Positions 11,138 through 21,864 of a stretch of 64,000 nt of DNA are shown piece by piece (the first letter of the stretch is position 1; each line of letters opens with the position of its first letter). Made by a program: the position numbers and the translations under genes. Under the pieces are notes generated by a model that saw only the letters and a program-made list of their open reading frames with translations, was not told the DNA's origin and made no database searches. This DNA comes from Pseudocercospora fijiensis CIRAD86 (lineage: Eukaryota; Ascomycota; Dothideomycetes; Mycosphaerellales; Mycosphaerellaceae), in assembly GCF_000340215.1 (NCBI RefSeq), contig NW_006921534.1, forward strand, positions 2,481,821-2,545,820, written 5' to 3'.

Positions 11138-11356
11138 AGGAATAGAGGCAGGGACTCTTGTTTTAGATACTCGGCATAAGGCATGCTCTAGCAGCATGAC
11201 CAAACTCTGCTTACAGCCACAGAAAACGTATTGTACCTCAGGACGATTATCCTGGTCCCAGCAAACCACACTCCGCTCCGCGGTAGTGCGGCCGCACCAA
11301 ATCCATTCTGCCAGATGCCAAGCAGGCCTTCCCAAGGACCAAGACTGAAGTAGTAA

Positions 11357-11576
11357 GCGGCGTCAAGGTTCCCAGAAGTCACACTCGATGATGGCTACAT
11401 TGGTACACTCCATCCTACAGCAGCGCTGCCTCCTGGCCTCGATAGTCCTATGGATCTCGAGAGACCCCATCCAGAAGCAAAGGGCCAAATGTTACCACGC
11501 TGTTAAATCGGTCGACCATGGGCTTTCCTGCGGTGGCCGGTTTAACAACTGCAGTGGCGGTTGGGGGCTTGATTAA
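11357..11576 (+). CDS. Candidate small spliced gene, 3' part only
   Basis: In one plus-strand frame from 11357 the sequence reads RFPEVTLDDGYIGTLHPTA... to PHPEAKGQ. A plausible intron follows (11491-11554, GTTACC...TTTAACAACTGCAG), and splicing gives the ending QIGGWGLD and a stop at 11574-11576. The intron size, branch-like TTTAAC and CAG acceptor fit the other introns here. The upstream exon could not be found, because two stops precede 11357. An alternative minus-strand frame at 11188-11382 covers part of the region, so the call is weak. I do not recognise the product. Confidence 0.25.
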
Positions 11577-11833
11577 AGTCCAGCGAAGCAAACACCGACT
11601 CCAGAAACAACATTGAAGGAGAACGAAGCTTGAAAGCACCCAGGAAGCAAGTACTCATTCAATTCACTTCGAATGCAAAATGCCCATCTATACCGTCCAT
11701 GCCCATGCTCCGATCCTCTGTGCCCATAGCATCACGTATGTTCATCGTATATAAAGGTCAAGTCAAGTCGCTTGCTACCATGCTGATTCAATGCAACCAC
11801 CGTCCGACCAACGCTCAAAAATGCAAAAAGTTC

Positions 11834-14764
11834 TCATCTATCATCACTCTGTTCATTACTCATGCCCTCCTGTGAAATTCTCTCATACCATGTTCCATGC
11901 CCTTCCCAATCAACCTTCCTCACCCGTTCTAAAATATCAACAATGGTGGCAACATGCGGCACAAACTCGGCCATACCGCTCGAAGCCAGTTTCTCAGAAG
12001 CTGAGGATGCGGCGCGCACTCTGTCTGCTGAAGTCTCCGCCATGAGACGACTCATGATGTGGGACTTGAGTCGTTGGAAGAGGACTTTCAGGACTGGGTC
12101 TGTGAAGTTGGCTCGACCAGCGCTGACTTGTGCTGCTTGTGCGAAGAAACGGCGAATCGTGCTCGCCACGGCCTGCTTGGTCGTATCAGGCATGTTATGC
12201 GCTGTCTCGAGGACGGAGAAGGCTTTCTGTGCCGTATTGGGATCCTCGGTCGTCTCATAGGGCTCATTGCTCAGCAAAGTCCACAGTCGATTGGCCTGAA
12301 CCTTCCATTGACTTCTGGTGTCACGCTTAAGCAGATTCTTGGTAGTCAGGAATACAGCGCCAATGACTGCAATTCTGATGGCCTTGGCGCGAATCTTGCG
12401 CAGGCGCTCAAGATCCAGATGCAGAGTCTCTGGCAGCAGAGTGGCATCAATCTCAGCTTGAGATACTGTTGACTCAACAAGCGCATGCGTGTAGATGGCT
12501 TGTGGCGATGGTCGATCTGCTGGATTTCTGATCCCATCTGGGTCCCTTCGATCAGCTTCCGCGCTCAACGTAGCCTGGGCCGACTGCCACCACCGCCTTG
12601 TCTGGGTCAGGGTGATGGCATGCGCCTCAAGATCCTTGCCAAACTGCCGCTGCTCGTACCCGGCCGCTTCCTTGATCAATGTTGGTGCCGCATTCATAAT
12701 CATGAAGTTGGTGTAGTCCAGGCTCAACAAATCCACCATGCGCAAAAGTTTGAATAGCTTCTCGATCATGATACTCAGCTCATCGCCATTCTCTTCTGAA
12801 CGCAGCTGTTCAGCCAGAATCTTTACTTCCTGGTCCCGGAATGGTGCACAAAGCTTCGGCAGCACATTGGCCATGAAGCTGAAGAAGCCGGAATAAGAAA
12901 ACACGCCTTGTTGACACTGTCGATTAATGTTTTCCAGGTCCAAGGCCTCAGATATCATCGTATGCATGCTGTTTCCAGGTTTCAGCATTCGTAATAACTT
13001 TTCACGAACATTTTCTGCTGCAGAAACGGTCCATAGAGCACTGTTGCCCGCTTCGAAGCCAGCCTTCATGCTTTCGCAGATGCTGCGATAGAGATGATCT
13101 CGAAGCTCGCTGTGCTTGTCTGCGAGCTTGAAATCTTTGTCAATCGCAAGCTCGTGTGTCAGAACGCGATTGCTAGGCATGCTCGTGAAAAGCTTGTTGA
13201 GCTCGCCTGATCCAAGGGCTGTAGTAGGAAGAGCAGCCTCCTCCACAGCCTGTTCAGACGAAGCGGCCGCTTCAGGAGTGATTGCTTCTACACCGCGAGG
13301 CCTTACTTCTGCAGCTGGTCGCCGTTTCGGTCTACGCCTTCGACTTTCACTTATTGCCTTCTTGATCAATCGATCTGCCCTTTCCGGCCCGGCGAGCTTG
13401 CGGATTCTGCTCAGGAGCATGACCTGGTTGTCGCGAATGCCTTCGCGGTAATCAGTAGCGACCTCGCCACGACTATCGTCCTTGACGGTCTGCCAAATTG
13501 CATCCAGCTCCACGAAAGACGCAACCATGCCCTCGATGAGGACACTGGAGTCCTGCAGGCGCCATGCAGCAAAAGCTGAAGTGTATGCAGTGTACAGCTG
13601 AGAAAGAGCCTCAAGTTGGATGGGATTCGCAGTATAATTGTTCCAGCGAGCGAGTCGCGCAACTGAAGCTTCGAATTGGCCAACAAGTTCTGATGCTTTC
13701 GTGATCAAGTCTGATTCCTGTGCTCCAGTCTTGTTGATCAGTACCGAAGTTGGGTGTCCAATTATCATGTAGGCGCTGAGGAAAGTCCTGGTGTTCAAGG
13801 CAGCGTTAGCATCGTTCTCATCTTGTAGCCCGAGGTGCGTCAGTATGGCAGTGGTGGCATCGATGACTGGCGTATCGGCAACGAAGGCAGTCATTTCCTC
13901 AAATGTCGAATTCCGGAAGCGGTCGGCAATCACGTAGCACTGTCTGAAGGCTCGCACTGGCTTGCTGCGCATATGAAGACGCCAGGCATGCTGTATACGC
14001 TGAGCAGCAGCACTCTCGTCCAGAAGCTTGACATCCTCAATCTCTTCGATTAAAGCCTCTTCTTCGATGTCTGCTACCTCCTCCAGTACGGCCAACTTCT
14101 TCTCAGCACTGTCCGCACGTCTCGCCCTGCGTGCTTGCAAGTTCCGTTGATACTCAGCTCGTCTCTTCTCGGCTTCGGCATGGCGCTCTTCCATCTCCAT
14201 GCGCACACGCGTCTCCTCAGCCAGCTTCCGCTCCTTGACCTGCTCCGCGATGCGCTTTGCGCGCGCAACTTCTTCCGCACATGCTGCCGCGACCTTTGCC
14301 AAGTACTTCTCCTTGGCGACCTGAGCAGCAAGCGCGCGTTCCTCACTACTTGTGGTGCTGCCTCGTGGCGCAGCTTTGGCAAGAGCAGCGCGCAATCGCA
14401 CCTGCTCGGCATGTGCAGCTCGATCTGCTAGGCGAGCCTTTCGCGACTCAATTATGGAGGCGCGGCGAAGATGCTGGGCGATATAGGTGGACTGGCATCC
14501 TCCGTATGAGTTCCGGCGCGACGAGCGTCCAGAGGTATGCGATTGCGCGGAAGACAACGAGTTTCTTCGCGACGAAGCAGCAGAACTCTTACGTCTCTGA
14601 CTGCGGTAGAAGCGAGCGGCAATGTGCGCAGGTGGTCCGTGAAAAGCGCTTTGTTGTGATGCATCGTCCGAGTCCAGGTTCAAGCTGTTCTCCCAATCTA
14701 TCGTGTCATCGTTCCGTGTGTCCTGATGGTCGCCGGTCTGCGACATGGTGTCATTCTCGTTCAT
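11834..14764 (-). CDS. Tcp11-domain protein (SOK1-like), about 976 aa
   Basis: A single open frame. It can be extended to an ATG at 14839, but MNENDTMSQTGDHQD at 14764 looks the better start. The order is: a Ser/Arg-rich low-complexity N-terminus; a long highly charged coiled coil (about residues 110-245, rich in Ala, Arg and Glu); an IQ-like motif (AAQRIQHAWRLHMRSK, about 258-273); then a long all-helical region matching the Tcp11 (T-complex protein 11) family to the C-terminus. Fungal members include yeast SOK1, which acts in cAMP/PKA-dependent growth control; mammalian TCP11 acts in sperm PKA signalling. The IQ motif suggests calmodulin binding (inference). The family assignment is reasonably firm; the cellular role here is not known from sequence. 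Confidence 0.75.
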   Translation of the reverse strand: MNENDTMSQTGDHQDTRNDDTIDWENSLNLDSDDASQQSAFHGPPAHIAARFYRSQRRKSSAASSRRNSLSSAQSHTSGRSSRRNSYGGCQSTYIAQHLRRASIIESRKARLADRAAHAEQVRLRAALAKAAPRGSTTSSEERALAAQVAKEKYLAKVAAACAEEVARAKRIAEQVKERKLAEETRVRMEMEERHAEAEKRRAEYQRNLQARRARRADSAEKKLAVLEEVADIEEEALIEEIEDVKLLDESAAAQRIQHAWRLHMRSKPVRAFRQCYVIADRFRNSTFEEMTAFVADTPVIDATTAILTHLGLQDENDANAALNTRTFLSAYMIIGHPTSVLINKTGAQESDLITKASELVGQFEASVARLARWNNYTANPIQLEALSQLYTAYTSAFAAWRLQDSSVLIEGMVASFVELDAIWQTVKDDSRGEVATDYREGIRDNQVMLLSRIRKLAGPERADRLIKKAISESRRRRPKRRPAAEVRPRGVEAITPEAAASSEQAVEEAALPTTALGSGELNKLFTSMPSNRVLTHELAIDKDFKLADKHSELRDHLYRSICESMKAGFEAGNSALWTVSAAENVREKLLRMLKPGNSMHTMISEALDLENINRQCQQGVFSYSGFFSFMANVLPKLCAPFRDQEVKILAEQLRSEENGDELSIMIEKLFKLLRMVDLLSLDYTNFMIMNAAPTLIKEAAGYEQRQFGKDLEAHAITLTQTRRWWQSAQATLSAEADRRDPDGIRNPADRPSPQAIYTHALVESTVSQAEIDATLLPETLHLDLERLRKIRAKAIRIAVIGAVFLTTKNLLKRDTRSQWKVQANRLWTLLSNEPYETTEDPNTAQKAFSVLETAHNMPDTTKQAVASTIRRFFAQAAQVSAGRANFTDPVLKVLFQRLKSHIMSRLMAETSADRVRAASSASEKLASSGMAEFVPHVATIVDILERVRKVDWEGHGTWYERISQEGMSNEQSDDR

Positions 14765-15440
14765 GAAGAAATAGACGTCGTTGCAGTTAGTAGGTCTCGG
14801 ATAGGTGCGCGGGGGGATGCGTGCGAGAGTGACAGGCAAGGCAGTAGGATGACGCTCCCACTCCCACTCCCGCGTGCACGATCGGTTCTGGAAGCCTGTC
14901 GATTGATTATTGATTGATTGATTGATTGATTACGAAAGCCTCCTCGGCCGCCGGACTCGGGTCCTATGCACGAACTATTGCTGTTTTGCTTTTCAACAAA
15001 TCAAGCAAAGGCAGACACTGCTGTCAGTATTACAAGTTTCTTCCTTTGACAGAGTGAGTCGAGGTCGATGTTCCGACGCAAGCGGCAAGCGGCATTCCTC
15101 AGAGCTATGTATGCCCTAAGTTTAGCTCGGATAAGGAATCATGTGAGACAGATGCCATCATATGCATGCATCAATCGGTGGCCGAGCATTTACAAGGAAT
15201 TCGCGGTAGGCAATTTTACTGAGAAAGGAAGTCGCAGTCGATTCAATCGAGGCGCACCATCAGAGTGCTAGACCAATACGAACATTATACCATGCTGTCC
15301 GTAACACAATCACAAAACACCAATGCTTGCCTTACTTTCTACTCCTTGCTAGCACCATAGCCGTAGCTCATTATTCTGTCGTATCATATTGCATGCTGCA
15401 GCATCTGCTAATCTTTGTTCTCGTCCGTCGTCCCTCACAC
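14765..15440. other. Intergenic: promoter of the Tcp11 gene and 3' side of the PLDc_N gene
   Basis: No supported coding region. It holds a TTGA/TGAT microsatellite at about 14900-14931 close to the presumed Tcp11 start, and otherwise ordinary unique sequence. Confidence 0.5.
14900..14931. repeat. TTGA tetranucleotide microsatellite
   Basis: TGATTGATTATTGATTGATTG and further units, slightly imperfect, about 30 bp, located about 135-165 bp upstream of the Tcp11 gene start. Confidence 0.9.
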
Positions 15441-15807
15441 CTAAGCAATAGGCTCATATCCACCCGAGTTCCACTTCTGACGATCAGAAAAGAGCCAGTA
15501 GATTATGATACCAAGGATCGGGAAGATAAAGACGAGGAGAGCCCACAGGATCTTGTGGCTAACTGGGCGGTTGGACTTGAGAAGCTCGACTGTAGCAGGC
15601 AACAGTCAGTACCACGCATCTAGCTTCGGACTTGGTAGGATACGCACTCCACACAATGATGTCCAGAACCAAGACAATGAATCCCAGAATTCCTCCTCCA
15701 GTACCGTATTGCCATGCGTCAGCTTTCATAGTCGTGAGAGTCTCATCGGCGATGGGTGCGGCGAAAGTGAGTGCCGCGAGGCAGAGTTGGAGGAAGAGCT
15801 GAAGCAT
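15441..15807 (-). CDS. Small PLDc_N-domain membrane protein, 102 aa
   Basis: Two exons: 15807-15648 and 15589-15441, with intron GTGCGT...CTACAG (58 bp); splicing gives VWIELLKSNRP. The product begins with a hydrophobic signal-like segment (MLQLFLQLCLAALTFAAPIA), then GTGGGILGFIVLVLDIIVW as a first membrane helix, SNRPVSHKILW, a second helix (ALLVFIFPILGIIIYWLF), and the tail SDRQKWNSGGYEPIA. This is the PLDc_N (cardiolipin synthase N-terminal-like) module found as a free-standing protein of about 100 aa in many fungi. No catalytic HKD motif is present, so it is not a phospholipase. Function is unknown; a membrane location is well supported. Confidence 0.85.
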
Positions 15808-16859
15808 TTTGGTGGTGTCTTCGTGAGTTGTTTGGTGAGTGTTTCTTCCCAGGCTGTGCAGCTGAAGGTATGTAGTGGGGCAGGCAGCAGCAGCAGCGAA
15901 AGATGGACGAAGGATCGGAGGCGTGATAGCAGAGCTGGCAAGCTAGAGAGCTTTGTGCAAGCGCCAGCCGCCAGTAGTGCCGCTTTTTGGTGATGTGACT
16001 CTGTGTGTCGTCAGAGGTCACGCGAGCGACCCAACAATCGTGAAGGCGTTTGTTACGCCCACATGTAAGCGCTGCAACTCTACCATAGAGTGAAAGAGAC
16101 CGATTAGTGGGATGAACTTTGCGTCTGAGTTATGGCACGCCAAGCGTCAGATGAAAGCAACAATATGGCGCTGCTTCTCCAAACGGAAGCTAGGTGGAGC
16201 ATTGTGGCCAGATGCGGCTCTCTCACGTGAAGTATGAACGAGGCAGAATTCTCCGAATCCCGATCCCGAGTCTGAAGGAGTGTGGGTAACGCTGAGCTGA
16301 GTAGGAGTGAGGTTATGTAATGAGTGGGAGTTCCGAGTTTCTCATCTTCAAAGCTTCGCTTCGGCCGAGTTGGCAAGGCATTAAGGCCCTTGGCACGCCA
16401 AGATAAGTACACAGCCTGAGGCTCCAACACGTGAGCGTCTGAAAGGACCTCGGGAGACAGGCTGACAGGGCGTGGCCTGAGGCAAACAACATCGCATTTA
16501 CGCATGCTGCCATGCTTATCGTAGCTGCTATATATGTTTCGGGCAACATTTCCAATCAACAAGAGGCATTATTGAAGTAACACTGTCAGCCGCTCGGCCT
16601 ATCTACCGAATCCCGATACTGTATACCCTGATGCTTATCGGTGTTCCCTGCACGCGGCACTTCGCTCTGGCAGTGAGTAGTGACACGGCACCACACACAC
16701 ATGCACCGGCCGACGGCGTGTCATCTTTATTATTATATCCATTGCCCAACGCTCCGGGAGTGCGAAGATCTGACACCTTTGGACACCAGTATGCTTTGAA
16801 CGGTTGTCGTATTTGTTCTGAGCAGAATCGGATGAGTTGCATAGGCAGATTCGCCCCCA
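15808..16859. promoter_or_regulatory. Divergent intergenic region, PLDc_N gene / NCS1 permease
   Basis: About 1 kb between two divergently transcribed genes, so it should contain both promoters. An AT-rich TTTATTATTATATCC patch lies near 16728, about 130 bp before the permease start. A 152-codon minus-strand frame (16104-16562) has no recognisable features and is not called. Confidence 0.4.
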
Positions 16860-18794
16860 ATGCCGAAGCCAGCGACTACCGGCGTCGAAGAATTGTCTTC
16901 ACGCGCATCGATGACCAAGACAAAGCGCTTTCTGAAATGGCTTGAAGTGCCGCAAGATGCCGATGCGACCTACGAGACGGATCGCTGGACGAACCGAGAT
17001 CTCATCCCAATGCCGCGAGAACGCAGAACGTATGCGATCTGGTCGTACTGTATCTATTGGTGCATCAGCGGGCTTTGCATATCAGCGTATACTCTTGGCT
17101 CCTCACTCCTGGCTTATGGTGTCAACTGCAAACAGGCAATGGCTGCCATCGCCATCGGTTCAATACTGGTCTCGCCTCTCGTGATAGCGTGTGGCTGGAT
17201 GGGGGAGCGGGTAAGTAAATCAAAGGGCAAAGGCCCTTGCCCTGCTCACTCCCGCCTTGTAGTCCTCTTGTCTCAGTTTGCCAGCGCTAATCGTTTCACC
17301 CACTTGCCAACCGCTTTTTCTCGCTAAGGATGTCTGCTGACGCTTCTACCCTTTCCTTTTAGCATCATATTGGATTTACCGTCGCATCCCGTTTCACTTG
17401 GGGCATGTATGGAAGCTACTTTCCAGTCGCCCTTCGTGCCTTTACCACCATTTTCTGGGATGGTTTGCAGGCTTACTACGGTGGACAAGCCATGGCTGTC
17501 ACAATTGGCGCCGTCTTTCCCTCCTTGTGGCGAATGGACTCAACGCTGGGCGGAACACTCTTGACCAAAGATCTGATTGGAATGCTGATTTACTATGTCT
17601 TTTTCATCTTTATCATGGCAATTCCACCCGAAAAGCTGCAGATTCCTTTTATTTGCTCCAGCATTATGTTTGTTGGGACACTGATCGGACTTCTCGCTTG
17701 GGCTGTCTCTCAGAATCATGTGGGCGGCGGAGCTGGCCCACTCTTCGACATCGAAGCCAAACCTTTGCACGGCTCAGTAGGATGGGCGATGATGTTCGGC
17801 ATCGCAGGTATTCTTGGTTCCTGGGGTGGTGGGACACTGTAAGTTGAGAAATCGCCTATCGAAATGCTTATGCAGGCTCTGACTTCGTTTTTGAAGTGGT
17901 CAAAGCGATTGGACCAGGTATGCCAATCGACCATTTGCACCCATCGTGGCGCAGACGATCATGGCTCCGGTGGCGATATTTGTCTGCGGCACTGTCGGTA
18001 TAATCGTGACAAGTTGCGCGAACGGCATCTTGGGAAAGACCATTTGGGAGCCGTTCGTTCTCCTTTCGGCAATTCAAGGTCATTACCACAATTCCAGCAG
18101 GGCACGAGCGGGAGTGTTCTTCGCCGGAGCCGGCTGTGTCGGAGCTCAGCTAGGCATAAGTATTGTGCTTAACAGTGTAAGCGCTGGCATGGACCTGGCT
18201 GGACTTTGGCCGCGATATTTGAACATCAGACGAGGAGCGTATATCTTCGCCGCCTTGGGCCTGGCCTCGAACCCTTGGCAGTACCTTTCGAATGCCAGTA
18301 CTTTCCTCACTGTGATATCTGGTTTCGGCATCTTCCTGGCACCTTTCACAGGTGTTCTCCTGACCGAGTACCTGATCGTTCGCAGCCGGACATTAGTGCT
18401 TGAGGACCTTTACAAGGGAGATTCTTCCTCCATATACTGGTACCACGCAGGATTTAATTGGCGTGCAGCAGTCTCTTGGGCGGTCGGAACGGCTTTTTTG
18501 ATGCCGGGGTACATCATGAGCCTCGCTGACGAGAGCTCATACAATGGCTGGGTTAAGCTCTTTCATCTGAACTTCCTGGCCGGGGTACCTGCGACGATGG
18601 TACTCCATTGGATTGTGAACAAGATCTCGCCACCTCCTGGTCTTGGATTGGGCACTAAGTTCCACGATGATAGCGTGCCTTTCGGAATGCGGCAAATTGA
18701 CGGCTTAGAGCCAGAAAAAGTCGACTCCACCGAGAGCAAGTCTCCTCAGCTGCATATGAAGTTCGAACACTCGCCGAATAGCGGTGCAGTGTAA
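16860..18794 (+). CDS. NCS1-family permease (uracil/allantoin/nucleobase type), 574 aa
   Basis: Three exons: 16860-17210, 17363-17838 and 17897-18794. Introns are GTAAGT...TTTTAG (152 bp) and GTAAGT...GAAG (58 bp). Splicing joins GER to HHIGFTVASRFTWG and GGGTL to GQSDWTRYANRP. The family pattern is clear: the N-terminal motif RWTNRDLIPMPRERRTY before helix 1, about twelve hydrophobic segments, the block VASRFTWGMYGSYFPVALRA, and SDWTRYA near the middle, which is diagnostic for the NCS1 nucleobase-cation symporter family. It should sit in the plasma membrane and import a nucleobase, nucleoside, allantoin or thiamine-like solute with protons; the substrate cannot be told by eye. It converges with the inositol-type transporter, with only 16 bp between stop codons. 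Confidence 0.88.
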
Positions 18795-18810
18795 TGATTG
18801 TCATGGAATT

Positions 18811-20554
18811 TCAAGTGTGATTAGAACCTTCGCTGGAGCTGAGCGCGGCCTTTTGCCGAAGCCTGAATCTTTCAATGCTCTGTGACACCCCGAAGCCGTC
18901 CTTAAGCATGCTGCCTACTTCTTCGAGCTCTAATCCAGCAGTCTCTGGGTAGATGGACAAGATGCAGAACCAACCTCCCAGGCAGATGAGACCATACAGA
19001 AGGAAAGTAGTGCTTGCACCAAGTATACTCATCATCGGCAAGAACGTAATTCCAATGACAGTGTTGCTGCCCCAATTCGTTGCGGTTGCCAGACCTGACC
19101 CAAGTGATCGGACGCGCAGTGGGAAAAGCTCGGATTGCTGCCAAGGAACGCAACCCAGCCCGACAGCATAGGCGGCAACGTAGAGCACTAAGCTGCAAAG
19201 CAGCACTATGGACCATGCGCCATTATTTTGTGTGCCGTCAAGTTCCGAGGTTTGTGACTTGTTTGGATGTATGAACAGGAAGGACACCGAGCAAGCAAGC
19301 AGTCCGAGAGTCATGAAAGGAATCGAGCAAAGCAGGATGTTCCGTCTGCCGATGGAATCGATGTATGCAAACGCTACCACAGTAAAGACGAAGTTTGTTG
19401 CTGCAATGGAAAGTGAAGTTCCGATAGGTGAAGTGAAACCAACGAAGGAGAAGATGGTCGCGGAGAAGTACATGAGTGAGTTCTGCATGTGTTAGTAGCT
19501 TCCCAGACATGAATGAATTTGAGTTACGCACAAAGCCACAGAGCTGTTGCAAGCCTTGCAGGCCAGCAGCAATGATGAGCGCGCGTTTGTTAGCAGGCAC
19601 AGAGAAGAGTTCCTTCGCTGTGGCGCGGAGTCCAGTTCCATCGTCACTGGCCGCTTCGCCGAGTGGTGCTTTATCCTCTGCCAACATCTCGTTGCGTATA
19701 CTGGACAGTACATGTTGCACGACACGATCCCGATCATCTCGCTGCAAAGTCGCGAAGACGTGATGGAGCACATGACGTGCTCGCTCGTCCTTTCCCGTTT
19801 GCAACAGCCAGCGTGGAGTTTCTGGCATCCATATCAGAAGTGTGAGCTGCAATACTGCCGGTATGGCGCCAACGCCGACCATCCAACGCCAACCGTGAGG
19901 ATGAGCCGCGAAGATCCAGCCAATGAGATACGCAACAACTTGTCCTCCGGTGATGAAGAGAGACTGCACTGTCACTAGCCTTCCGCGGAGTTCAGCGGGT
20001 GCGAGCTCTGTGATATACATGGGCACGGCTCCAGATGCCACCCCAACTGCTGCTCCAACCAAAGCACGACCTAAAGTCATTGTCCAGACCTCGAATGAAA
20101 AGGCTTGGACCAAGGCGCCCACTGCGAAAAGAAGAGCAGGGCAGAGAATGGCCGACTTCCTCCCATATCTATCGGCAAAAAATCCAGTACTTGGCGCACT
20201 GAAAAGAGCAAGCAGAGAAGTAATCGCCGTGATCACGCTCTTGTCAGCGGTGGTCAGCGGCCGGTTGGAAAGGTCGGAGCCTATTGACACCAAAGTCGAA
20301 GAGATCACTCCGGTGTCAAAGCCAAATAGTAGTCCAGATATCCCAGCAGACAGCGTCAGGAAACGAATAATATGGCCAGCATTTCGAATAGTCATTCGTG
20401 CTTGTGTCGTTATCTGGGCGTCGCCGACCCCATTATCTGCGATCAACGGCTGATTGGCGTCGAGCGCATCATCTTCTCGTCTCATTTCGTCGAGTTCGAT
20501 GGCCGTATCGTCGTCGGGCGAAGAATTGTGGCCTTCGGAGAGGTCGTCGTTCAT
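18811..20554 (-). CDS. MFS sugar transporter, myo-inositol (ITR) type, 564 aa
   Basis: Two exons: 20554-19532 and 19482-18811, with intron GTGCGT...ATGCAG (49 bp). Splicing restores QQLCGFNSLMYFSATIF, a hallmark of inositol transporters. An acidic cytosolic N-terminus (about 60 aa) precedes twelve membrane helices. Landmarks are GLLFGFDTGVISSTL in helix 1, ADRYGRKSAI after helix 2, PAELRGRLVTVQSLFITGGQ, PETPRWLLQTGK before the central loop, DSIGRRNIL in the second half, and PETAGLELEEV at the end. These are the sugar-porter signatures, with the closest resemblance to yeast ITR1/ITR2. It would import myo-inositol or a related polyol by proton symport at the plasma membrane; substrate specificity is inference. 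Confidence 0.88.
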
Positions 20555-20920
20555 GTTCAGAGGAAGGAGAAGTTCCGAAACACGATCGGTTCATCTTTCC
20601 TATAGAGGCCGCGTGACCACTCAGCAGTGGCATGCGGCATGTCCAGCGTCGCCAGATACTGAGGTGAAGATTAAAACATCGTGCTCGAAAGCTTTCATGA
20701 CAAAGGCCCTTGCATATTATATTACAAGCAAAAAAGAACTTCTCAAATTCGTGATTCGCAGCATCTCAAGATTGACGGCGGAGCTGTGTAACATTTCACC
20801 ACAGGCAAGTGTAGCCGAGCCGTCGTTCCTGATCCCATCTCATGCCATTGGACCGCGACATCGACACTCAAGGCCCTCTGAACACCAGCTTCTTGCGCTC
20901 AGACTCTCCAGACCGCTATC
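20555..20920. promoter_or_regulatory. Divergent promoter, MFS transporter / complex I subunit
   Basis: 366 bp between divergent start codons. No further open frame is supported. I see no motif I can name with confidence. Confidence 0.4.
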
Positions 20921-21615
20921 ATGGCGACTCTTGGGATGAAGAAGGCCAGTGCTGGCGCAAAAACGGCCACGAAGATCAATGTATGCCAGCGCTCCGCTCA
21001 GCGCTCCACGTGCCGCTGCTAACATCGACAACCAGAAATACACCGTGCAACCGACAGGATTCTGGGGACGAGTACACAGGTTTCTCGCCCTCGACCCAAG
21101 CCGATCAAGTGGTGTCCCTTTGAACCCGCAATTCCGCAATCCACCGCCCGGCGGCAACGATCCACTGGAGTACACCGACCCTGTTACCGTGCCTGCAGCC
21201 GACCTGGCAGAGAACCCATACTGGAAGCGCGATGTACGGAGATCGTACCCAAAGCTTTCAGTAGTATCACAGCCCGATGTCGTTGCGCTGTTGACAGTGG
21301 GATCGGCAGCAGCGCCCAAGGACGATGTGCTCAAGATCGGAGATGCTGGCAAGACGCAACTGGTGGAGGTCAAGGAGGAAGGAGAGAGAGGATTAGCGAC
21401 ATACTTCCAGAAGAACAGCTCTGTCGCGAAGGGCGTCCTTGGGCCAGATGGACTTCCGCCGCTGCCAACGTCAAGACATCCTAAAGGAAAGCGATACGAG
21501 CTGGTGGGCGAAAACGAACAGACATACGGCTCAGGGTATGTATACACATATATCTCTGAAGTGGAGATCAGGTTGCTAACCATCTCGCAGCTACCCTTGC
21601 AGGACTTTCATATAG
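20921..21615 (+). CDS. Complex I accessory subunit (fungal 21.3 kDa-type), 194 aa
   Basis: Three exons: 20921-20980, 21036-21535 and 21591-21615. Both introns are 55 bp, have GTATGC/GTATGT donors and contain GCTAAC branch sites; the second restores the end YGSGYPCRTFI. Exon 1 gives a basic mitochondrial-type leader (MATLGMKKASAGAKTATKIN). The body reads KYTVQPTGFWGRVHRFLALD, then SSGVPLNPQFRNPPPG, AENPYWKRDVRRSYPKLSVV and GVLGPDGLPPLP. From memory this matches the fungal NADH:ubiquinone oxidoreductase 21.3 kDa-class subunit, an accessory protein of the mitochondrial inner-membrane complex. A start at 20949 would read through the first intron and is less likely. Confidence 0.75.
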
Positions 21616-21864
21616 ACTAGATATGCGCGGGCACTCAGGAGATGTATATAGGCTTTACTCGTAACTAACATAAGAAGACGCATAAAGAGCGTCCCGGTCG
21701 AATCATCACTGTGACTCTTGCGAAAAGCTCTCCACGAAATGTGAGTGGCGCGAAATGTGCAGCATGCGAGTGGAAGGTGCGACATCCGGGGCGGGCAGGC
21801 GCGATTTCCTCGCGACAAGCTAAATGCACAGCTTCCATTTCCAACTTTCCAAGCATTTGCACAC

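Noticed and set aside
16104..16562. 152-codon minus-strand frame upstream of the NCS1 gene
   Set aside because: Composition is not protein-like, no homologous motif is seen, and it occupies a divergent promoter region.
20949..21620. Complex I subunit starting at ATG 20949 and ending at the 21620 stop
   Set aside because: This reading passes through two short introns with good donors and GCTAAC branch sites; the spliced model gives a proper leader and the expected C-terminus.
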